Assembly (NCBI GenBank): GCA_000320545.1
Contig: ADNK01003288.1
Span: 40,001 to 90,834, forward strand
Source: Bigelowiella natans CCMP2755
Taxonomy: Eukaryota > Cercozoa > Chlorarachniophyceae
Direction: 5' to 3'
Length of the DNA stretch: 50,834 bases
The translations under genes were made by a program, and so were the position numbers. Shown here in pieces: positions 1 through 8,545 of the stretch. How positions within the stretch are numbered: the stretch's first letter is position 1; every line of letters begins with the position of its first letter. The notes under the pieces are model-generated. The model did not search any database and had not been told where the DNA came from. It worked only from the letters and a program-made list of their open reading frames with translations.

Positions 1-137
1 GCTATTGGAACTTCTGTTATAAGTTCTGATGCTACAGCTCCATTTGAGGCAGCTTTATTCCTTTTCTTCTTCTGTTTCTTCTTTTTTTCTTTACTGATAG
101 CAAATTGTCTATCGTCATCTTCAGAGGCAACACTTTG

Positions 138-170
<33 letters not shown>

Positions 171-1812
171 TCCTCCTCCTCCTCTCCCTACTGCTGGGTA
201 ATTTATCACATTGATGTGCTGCATCGTTTCTGGATCAATCTCTTCGTAATTGCCAACAGAGTACAGTTTGAGGAAGTTTCTTCTCTGTTGTTCTAATGAC
301 GTAGCATACTCAAGCTTTTGATCAACCTGTACATGTAGGAGGAAGAATACCATTAGTATAGTGCGTCTTAGCATACTTCTAATAGCGATGATCATCCGAC
401 ATTATTCACACTATCACTTCCCACCAGTTGTTGTCGAAGTTCTTTGATCTCATCTTGAAGCTTCTCTTTTTCTCTTAGTGGTCCATATCTGCCATCATCA
501 TCATCATCATGCCTTTCTTTCTTTTGCCCCTCCCCTCCTTCTTCCTCATTCTTTTTGGCTGCTGACAGTTGTTTCGGATGTTGTTGTACTGAACTAATGC
601 GTTTCGGTGATTTCCACCACAAGCCTTTCCCCCCCCCCCCTCCTCCTCCTCGTGCCTGATCATCTAGAGCTTGCATTGCATGCACAAGACTCTCACTTTT
701 GCGTCGAACGAGCTATCACAGCATGGTGAAAGATAAGAAAGAGGAGAAACAGATGAGAGCATTATCATCAGAAGATGAGTGATCATGGTTTGCGCTGCTG
801 CCACTGTTACTATCCTTTGACAGTATCATGTATGATTTCCTTGCATTCTTTGACAGCATTATACATGTATGCATGCATGATTTCTGATAATACTTCTTGC
901 TACTACTACTCTAGCTAATACGATTTGCTCATATACCACCACCTCTGTAAGAATCTTGGTCTCCTTCTCCAAACCAGTGCATCTTGCTCTTGTAATCTCT
1001 ACATGTTTTAACTCACGCTCATATTTTCTGATGGACACATTAGCCTGCAAAAATTAAGGATGTCGTAATATTAGGTATTTTAATAATAATGATAATAGTA
1101 ATAATAATTCGAGGACGTATGAAACATCGGAAGAAATAGAAATATCACGGAACAATAGTGGGGGTTGTTAGTGAGTCGGTTTGTGAGTTATCAGCGGTGA
1201 GGTTTAGTAGTGCGTATGAAGAATATATTGCCTCTGCAAGCTCCTTTTTGAGAGTCTTATTTCTCTTCGAGATTTCGTCACAGAATTCTTTACGTTTCTA
1301 TTGGAAACACATATGCTATTATCATCACACAATCATTGTAACCAACAATTCTCAGCATCAGAACCGTCGGAAGAATAGTAGTAGATCTGTTGAAAAAGAT
1401 GATGAGCACTGTTTAAATTGTTAAAGTTATCTACTATTTTCGTGCATGTCGAGTGATTCATGTGTTAACTTCGGTCTCCTTCGTCTTCGGGTTCTATAAT
1501 AATGATAGTACTTTGGCCGCATAGAAAAGAGCAGCATACTTTTGCACTTGATCAGCCTTGTCTTCTGTCAATTTCTGTATCTTTTTCTCTTTCTAGTGAG
1601 CATAACAGAAGAATATACAACAAGGAGGAGTGGACATCGCAACTGATTTTCAATAAATAGTAAATTATAGTTACCTCTAAAAGCTTTTCAAAAAGATTTT
1701 CAGCAAGAGTTTTTTGTTCCTTAATCAATTGATGGTGATGATGGAGAAGTTTTTCGCAGTATTCCTTCCATGTTTCCTATGAATGTCGTATAGTAGTGGT
1801 GATAGTGTTAGC

Positions 1813-1846
<34 letters not shown>

Positions 1847-2140
1847 CCGATTTTAAGATAAGAACCTTTGTGGTTATCATCATCCAACAATTCTTATTTT
1901 GAACTTATACTATTATTACTGCTACGACAAAGACCCTGACCACGTCAGTGCTGCATTACTTATTACTATATTTTTTATCAATACCTCATCTTTCTCCTCA
2001 GGAGCTTCTTCATCGGCCGCTGGTTTTGCTTCCCACGATCTATGGGCATCAGCGTTCATGTTCTTCACGGTACCAACACTGACCGGATGCTGTAGATCTT
2101 CTTCTTCCCCTCCCTCAGTTGTTGTCATCGGAGACGCCAT
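1..2140 (-). CDS. Coiled-coil protein, 3' end beyond window
   Basis: I do not recognise the family. Seven exons join in phase 0: 2140-1985, 1776-1675, 1592-1512, 1297-1232, 1044-943, 712-425 and 326-1, giving at least 373 residues with no stop before the left edge. The start is MASPMTTTEGGEEED, an acidic N-terminus. The middle is strongly charged and heptad-like (ETWKEYCEKLL, KRKEFCDEISKRNK, KYERELKHVEITRAR), as expected of a long coiled coil. Later come a Gly run, an Asp run, a Gly/Ala run encoded by GGA/GCA repeats, and a Lys-rich stretch near the window edge. A remote resemblance to taxilin-type coiled coils is possible but unproven. The intron after 1232 begins with GC, not GT. The gene is divergent from PSTK. 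Confidence 0.6.
1805..1844. repeat. AGT trinucleotide microsatellite in intron
   Basis: A run of AGT units lies in the first intron of the coiled-coil gene, between the exons ending at 1985 and starting at 1776. Confidence 0.85.
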
Positions 2141-2710
2141 CTATGTGAAGAAGATATTAATGTCTTCTTTTGCTAGAGAGGAGCAAATATTGTTTTGGGG
2201 AGGCACCTTATCTAGCTTATACCTGCTTCGATCGAAAAGTATACTCTCATGAAGACATCATCATTATCATGGAGATTGATAATGATCACTTGCTGCATGG
2301 GTAGTAGGGGCCACCAATCATTGTTGAGAATGATTGAGGTGTTATGAGCGCTGATAAGGATAGAGAAGACCGGTACTTATTATATCTAGATCTATGTTTC
2401 AACAAATTTGTTTGTAACGGAACCGGGATCCCGGTACTTATTTTTCCGTTATAAATTTATATCACCTTAAACAAACCAACTAAATTGTTAGAAAAACTTT
2501 TGCGAAAACCATCTAATATTTGACTGGGCAGCTGACAACATTTGGATGATTTCCCTGCTAAATTATCTAATTACATCGATATCGAGGTCAATTGTTCAAC
2601 AATCAATTGGGGTGCAAACCACACTTCTGGCACATTTACCAAAATTGAGAAACCATATTTTTCAACAAAGATCTAATCTAAGATAGGAGAACGAAATCAA
2701 TTTCAAATCA

Positions 2711-2767
2711 AACAAAACGCATTACATTTTCACAATACGTCATCACCAAAACGATTGTCGCTGTCGG
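2711..2767. repeat. 57-bp direct repeat, copy 1
   Basis: Begins AACAAAACGCATTACATTTT and is followed by ACAATACGTCAT and, after a diverged stretch, ATTGTCGCTGT. The second copy starts 79 bp downstream. Both contain TACGTCA, the core of CRE/bZIP-type sites. Confidence 0.8.
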
Positions 2768-2789
2768 TTTTTAGGATGTCCATAATGCA

Positions 2790-2846
2790 AACAAAACGCA
2801 TTACATTTTTACAATACGTCATGGTCAATATCATTGTCGCTGTTGG
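2790..2846. repeat. 57-bp direct repeat, copy 2
   Basis: Second copy of the block at 2711. The first about 33 bp match except at one position, the middle has diverged, and the ATTGTCGCTGT end is conserved. The copies are separated by 22 bp. Confidence 0.8.
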
Positions 2847-3136
2847 CTTACAGCATGACGATAGAACACATCAATGGTTGGTTGATCATCGCAGCAAGAT
2901 TTGAACAGAACCGCCCCACCCATCATTAATCACTTATACGCTTCATTTCAAACCAAGTACCTACAACTACAATTGCCCGTGCGCTAACACAAAACTGTAG
3001 AGGATCTCAAATTGCAGGGGAAGAAGAAGAAGAGTTTCCATTTCTCTACCTTGTAGTTTCCCCCTTATTCCTCAAAACCCAACAATTAACGATAGATGTA
3101 TCACCGATGATGCTGCTGCTGCACGCTTAGACTGAG

Positions 3137-4419
3137 ATGCTTCAAAAAAGCAAAGAGAAAGAGCACAAAAACGCTATTTCCTCCCCCACTCCGCCATCAC
3201 CTCCCTCTTCTTCTTCCTCCTCTACCCCCATTGCAATCCGCGGCAACAACTGCCAGGAGGAGGCGCAAACCGTCTCAAACCCCCAAAACTGTGACCAAGT
3301 AGTAGGGGAGGGCAAGAAGCGATGTTGTGAGCAGAGTGCTGTTACTCGTATTACGCTACTGGTTATTCTTGTGGGACTTCCAGCAAGTGGCAAGACCTCG
3401 TTAGCCAAACATATCAAAAGCAAATTATCAGCTGGTGATGATGATGACGACAATAATAATGGTTGCAAAAGCAACAAAAAGGACGAGCAGCAGCTCTTCC
3501 AAAGAGTAGTAACAAATAATCCACGAAAAGAGGCTGAGATTGGACAACGATCTAAAGATATTAACGAGCATGAAGACACTACCCGTGAGGACTACTCTGT
3601 AATAACAAGATGTTTCAAGGAGGTTCAGGTTCAACATGTGTGCTTCGACGATATTACCCAGAATAAGATTCAGGAGGAGATCATTATTGATAGTAGTAGT
3701 AGTAGTAGTAGCAACACCACTCGTGGTAGTGGTCCTTCTTCCACAACGTTAGGTAACTTGACATATTTATAAATCACATGAAATTGAATAGAATTGAATC
3801 CCCTCTCCTCCTTCTCTCCCCTGCCAATTTATCATCACCTCTTGTTATCATAGAACGACGACTGAAAATTAGTCCTCTAAAACCCCACATAAATAATAGT
3901 ATTGCCAAAGAAGTTTGTATTTTTGGAAACATGTAACAGAACTATTAATATCTGATATGTTTACCTACTGAACAGACGATGGTAAATGGACTCCTGCATT
4001 GTGGAAGCAAAGCAGAGCCACGGCTTTGAAGCAAATAGACTCATTGCTAAAAAATGGTAATGGTGATCGTGGTGATGCCTCATTGGCTACCACTTCTTCG
4101 CCAGTTGATTTAAAGCGGAGGCATAATCTTCATCATCGTCGCACATCACAACAGACGCTGAGATTAGTGATCGCAGATGACAACATGTACGTTATGTTTG
4201 TTTGCCCACGATTCATTGATTGCTTACTTCAGGTGCAAAGTACTGAAGTAGTACTTTGGTTTTGTTTAACGATGATAACCTGTTAGGTATTTTCGAAGCA
4301 TGCGTTCAAACGTGGTTCAGATTGCGAGACGCTGTATGTTTTGACTACTCTTCCTCCTCCTCCACCCATCAAATAGAAAATATGAATAATAACCCCACAC
4401 ACACATCATAACATAAATT

Positions 4420-4454
<35 letters not shown>

Positions 4455-4943
4455 AATAAATATGTGTGTGTGTGTGTGTGTGTGTGTGTTATAATATGTG
4501 ATCCTTTTCTTTGCTCCATAATGAGCAAGAAAGACATATATTTAGAGTTTTGTAATTAAAATAGTAGTAGCATATATTTGCATTATTTGCCGAAGCGATA
4601 ATCATAAATATGCATATAATATGTGTTTGTTTCAATCATAGACGGTGCCGGTGTAGCTATGCTTATGTTAGAGACAGAACCCCACTCGTGCATCCTTAGA
4701 AATCAAGAAAGGCCAAAATACCAGAGGTAGTCAAGGAAACGATAAATCAAAAAATGAGCAGAAAGAGGGGATTAAATACATCTTTGCATTTGTTTGCGTG
4801 TTGGATATATTTGTGATTTTGTCTTATGTAATATCTTTTTTCCTATCAAAAGAGTTTCCACGAATACTATAGAAAAGATGGCAAATTCTCTTCAACCTCC
4901 AGACCCCAAAAGGTGATGGATTACGTTTTGCTGCTGCTACAAT

Positions 4944-4978
<35 letters not shown>

Positions 4979-6030
4979 TGCAGCGGAAGAAGACGATTAG
5001 TATTGTTCAAAAGAAGAAGATGAAGTACTGCCTCGTTTTAGTTGTGATTATGACGATTCAAGAAAACAAGCAACAAACGAGGGGGGGTTAACCCCTCGTT
5101 TGTTGTGTGTGTGTGTGTTCTTGCGTGTGTGCGTGCCTTCTTCTGCTTCATCTATTCAGTTATCCTACATGTATTACGACTACTACTAGTTCTTACAATT
5201 TCATTATCATCATCATCATGATCACTATTTCCATCATCACTACAATCGATCTTCAGATTTCCGTGGGAGAGAAACACAAGGTTCATAAAAGTGCAACCAT
5301 ATCCAAGAAGAACGTAAGTACGCAGCACTGATATCGATGTTTAAGGCAGCTGATGTGACATTTGACATTTTTCTTTTTCTTCAAGTGACTGGAATAAGGT
5401 TATAGATTGGAAGTGGCTTCTGACATCATGGAGACATGTTCCAATCAATATTGAGAAGGAGGAGCAAAATCGAGTTGTTCAGAAGGTAGTCACCGACAAC
5501 ACATCGTTTGCGTGTGAATTCAAAATTGGGAAGAAAAATATAAAGCTGCTGCTTTAAATCTAGGCAAAGGGGGTTGAGGCGAATGAAAAGAGTATAGCTC
5601 ATCAGGTGGGAACATGATCCCATTTTCTCTAAATTAAAGCATACATGTGCTGAGATTGAAACCATTCATGTTCCCCAGGCCGAAATGAAGATGAGAAAAT
5701 GTGTAGGAAAGTACATGTACCAGATGGACAAGATCTTAACAACGAAGCAAGTAAGCCCAAATACAAGTATCATCATTTACATGTTATAATGTTGAGGAAC
5801 GAAACCTTCTATCCCAGGTGAAGAACAAGAAGAAAGAACTCGGTACTTTCAGTAAGAAGATCAGCCAGATTCGTAAGAACATTCTAAGGCAACTTAAAAG
5901 ATCGTCAACACAATCACGTAGTATCTCAGTAAATAAAGAAGCTGAAGATTCCATCGCCAAGTTGTTGACAGACTACGAAGATGAGATCAAAAGACTTATA
6001 GAGTCTTATGATGCAATAGAAAGGGAGTAG
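3137..6030 (+). CDS. PSTK: O-phosphoseryl-tRNA(Sec) kinase
   Basis: PSTK phosphorylates Ser-tRNA(Sec) so that SepSecS can convert it to Sec-tRNA(Sec). Eight exons join with matching phases: 3137-3752, 3976-4186, 4287-4333, 4642-4726, 4853-4912, 5386-5485, 5679-5750 and 5818-6030, giving 467 residues. Residues 80-88 are the P-loop GLPASGKTS. Then come the DDNM/YFRSMR block split over an intron, IARRYGAGVAMLMLETEPHS, CILRNQERP, and TIEKMANSLQPPDPKSDW, all typical of eukaryotic PSTK. The C-terminus is a Lys-rich helical region (FSKKISQIRKNILRQL). The protein is longer than the animal enzyme (about 350 residues) because of Ser, Asp/Asn and Ser insertions around the P-loop exon. One splice choice matters: exon 5 must start at 4853, otherwise the gene appears frameshifted. 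The gene is convergent with RAD51. Confidence 0.88.
4424..4489. repeat. TA then GT microsatellites in PSTK intron 3
   Basis: TA dinucleotides fill 4424-4452 and GT dinucleotides fill 4463-4489, separated by a short A/T-rich spacer, within the intron 4334-4641. Confidence 0.9.
5071..5105. other. Perfect 14-bp inverted repeat in PSTK intron 5
   Basis: CAACAAACGAGGGG at 5071-5084 is exactly complementary to CCCCTCGTTTGTTG at 5092-5105, with a 7-nt loop. The centre also contains the palindrome GGGGTTAACCCC. It lies in the intron 4913-5385 and would form a strong hairpin in the pre-mRNA. Confidence 0.85.
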
Positions 6031-6730
6031 TATTTTTGATATTATATTTACGTTGGACTCGATTTCTCCATCCAAGCATCTGGACATATCTTTTGATCTG
6101 TAATCCAAGGTGCTATTTACATGCCGCGCCGCAGCCTACAGCTAGACAGCTCTCGAAAAGTCAATGAAATTTTACGTGCTAGCTAGCTAGCGCGTGTAGG
6201 GACATGAAGTTTCGTAATGTAATGCATACGTGATTAGCATGGTCTTCTAGTCTTGCTAGCTTGCTAGTGACGGCAAGTACATCAGCGCGCGTCAGGGCGA
6301 ATTTGTCACATCGAGCTCACCCATCTAGCTAGCTAGTCATCATGCTAGCATGCACGCATTGGACATTGCTATGCTAGATCAACGTACTTCTGTGACTTGT
6401 TACAAACTAGATGGGTCTAGAAGTCTGCTAGCTAGCTAGGACGAGAGGAAGCAGCAAGGCCACATGCATGTCAGATGATGTCTAGACACGTCTAGACGTG
6501 TGCACGTGTGCAGCGCTAGAGCGAGACACATACATGAATTGCAGGTCTAGAAATGCTAGAATGGTGAGAACAAATATTGATTATCATCCTAATTAAATAC
6601 AGGGCTTTAGCCTCGCATCATGATAATCTGGCACACGATAGTAATATCCGCAGTAAGAATAAAATATTATAAAAATGTATCATTGGATGTTGAATGACGG
6701 CAGTGGAAAAGCATTCCAACTCCCCAAGAT
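6031..6730. other. Convergent intergenic region with CTAG-rich island
   Basis: Lies between the 3' ends of PSTK and RAD51 and has no coding signal. From about 6120 to 6560 it is dominated by CTAG words: GCTAGCTAGCTAGC near 6178, CTAGCTAGCTAG and TGCTAGCATGC near 6315-6355, TCTAGA, GCATGC and GTGCACGTGTGC. It is higher in GC and free of the microsatellites seen in introns. Confidence 0.8.
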
Positions 6731-7948
6731 TTAATCTGCATCCCCAATTCCATCGTCGTTTATTGAGAACATGGCCTCTGATTCGGGTAAACAAGGAGAA
6801 TCAAAAATCTTACAAACCCTTGTATTTCCTCTGCCTTTTCGAAGTGATAACCTGACAGGATGTCATAACTTAGAACTAAAGTTGTGCAGATCCGAGAGTG
6901 ATTATACCTTGTACACGAGGCGTGAGCCATAATGTTGCCCCCGATTGGTTTTATTGGATTTGAAGCGAACATTGCAGATCCGTCAACACTTGCAACAACT
7001 TGGTTCGTAATTATCACTGCAACTCCATATTCATCGGCAATACGGGACAAGGCTCGAAGAAATTTTGCTAGGTGCATCTGTCTTGCAGATAATTCGCCCC
7101 GCCCGCTATAATCTGTGCGGTACAGAGCCGTGGCACTGTCGACAATAATTAAAGCATATCTAGATTCTGTCATCATGGCAGAAGCTTGAATAAGAAGCTG
7201 ATTTTGGTGGTCGCTATTGTACGCCCGAGCATATGCAACATTGTCAAGCACATCTTCCGCTTTTAGACCAAAACGTTCCGCAATTTGAACGATTCGCTCC
7301 GGTCTGAAGGTACCTTCTGTATCGATATATAGAGCTTTACCTTCTCCTCCCCCATCTTCTAATGGTAGCTGAAAATTAAGAATAAGGGTATTGGTACGAA
7401 TAATAAGAGGCGAATCCAAGAGTTAGGTATACCTGCGACGTAACGCACAGGGTATGACAGAGCTGTGTTTTCCCAGTGCGAAACTCTCCAAAAATCTCGG
7501 TGATCGAGCCAGTTTCCATTCCTCCTTGAAGTAATTTGTCCAATTCTTTCGAACCAGTTGTGAGTTTTATCACATCTTGACGACACTTATGGTACTCTGA
7601 GGCTGTAGTGAATCCCATAGGAATAAGTTTCGATGCCTCATTGAGAAGTTTATCAGCCTTCGCTTCGCTAATTCCTTTGATGGCAGTGAGCTCTTTTCGA
7701 GTGGCGTATGCCACTGATTCAACTGTATGGTATCCGGCTGTACAAGGAAGAAAAATATTCATTAATAAAAGCATTTAGGCAGTAAGATCTGCTAACCCAC
7801 CAGCAACTAGCTTTTTGACGTCAGAAGCATTTATCCCACTGCCTTCAAGTCGATCTATAGGAAGAGGTCCAGTTTCCTCCTCCTCTTCCTCTTCAACTTC
7901 GTTATTGTTTTGAAGCTGCTTGCTTTCTTTCTCTTCTTGTTGTTGCAT
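6731..7948 (-). CDS. RAD51: DNA recombinase RAD51
   Basis: RAD51 forms the nucleoprotein filament that performs strand exchange in homologous recombination. Four exons, 7948-7801, 7737-7433, 7368-6908 and 6851-6731, join in frame to 344 residues, matching the eukaryotic family length (about 340). The N-terminus carries a poly-Glu stretch, followed by a helix-hairpin-helix DNA-binding domain ([19 protein letters not shown]-like, about residues 60-90). The Walker A motif GEFRTGKT is at 133-140 and Walker B LIIVD at 224-228. The [20 protein letters not shown] and GGNIMAHAS blocks and the [13 protein letters not shown]-terminus are all intact. MAHAS is followed by CTR instead of the usual TTR or STR. 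I chose the ATG at 7948 because it starts the open first exon. Head-to-head with MSH6. Confidence 0.96.
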
Positions 7949-8545
7949 GGTGAGGCCTGTCCCTGCCAGATGACTTTTGAGTTCCTCAACCAGAATGCTT
8001 GAGAGAGAACGGGGGATTTATTCTAACGTCTTGATAAATATCTTGTCACAATACAAAAATAGTGTGTAATTCGATGATTCATAAATCAATTGATATGTGG
8101 AAGTGCTTCCCTGCCATAATACATCGGAAAGTATCCCATTTAATGATTGCGTCTACTTAGATGATTGAATAATTTACAAAAAAATGTCTACCCAATTTTT
8201 TCCAACCGCTACTGCTGTGGTCACAAATCCGCGAACTTCAATTGGCGGGAAAGTGTTTCTATTTTGATTTTGAGCGCCCATTGGAAACCGGTTTCAGCAC
8301 CAAGAGCATTTGATATCCAAGAGAATGATGTTTTATTTGTTAGATGAGGTATCAATAATGACTTTTCTAGTCAAGTCGCACTTTGAAGTGCAGTGACTCT
8401 TAAAAATATTTTCTAAAAGAAAGATTGAATATATTCTGAATCTGTCTGGGAGCTCCCGCGTCGCTATTCTGGAACAGAATTCCATTAGCTCGATCGAGTT
8501 TTTCCTTCCCTCACGTTCCTTAAGCTAAATCTCATCAATAGAGTC
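7949..8545. promoter_or_regulatory. Bidirectional RAD51/MSH6 promoter region
   Basis: The start codons of two DNA-repair genes face away from each other across 597 bp. The space has no credible coding content and contains an E2F-type site near its centre. Shared regulation is inferred. Confidence 0.7.
8242..8252 (+). promoter_or_regulatory. E2F/DP-type binding site
   Basis: TTGGCGGGAAA is a perfect match to the E2F consensus (reverse TTTCCCGCCAA). E2F sites drive G1/S expression of replication and repair genes in plants, algae and animals. It lies about 294 bp from each start codon. Confidence 0.65.

Larger units (their letters stand above)
2141..3136. promoter_or_regulatory. Divergent intergenic region, coiled-coil gene/PSTK
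   Basis: About 1 kb separates the two start codons, with no convincing ORF. It holds a duplicated 57-bp block (2711-2767 and 2790-2846) and a short CTG run just before the PSTK start. I see no obvious TATA box. A role as a shared promoter is inferred from the head-to-head layout. Confidence 0.5.

Noticed and set aside
4705-4730. Apparent +1 frameshift in PSTK (RNQERP in one frame, KIPEVVKE in another)
   Set aside because: A donor at 4727 and an acceptor at 4852 keep one frame and align with PSTK (ERPKYQR-VSTNTIEKM), so no frameshift is needed.
5426-5665. 79-codon minus ORF inside PSTK
   Set aside because: Antisense to PSTK exon 6 and its intron, with no coding support of its own.
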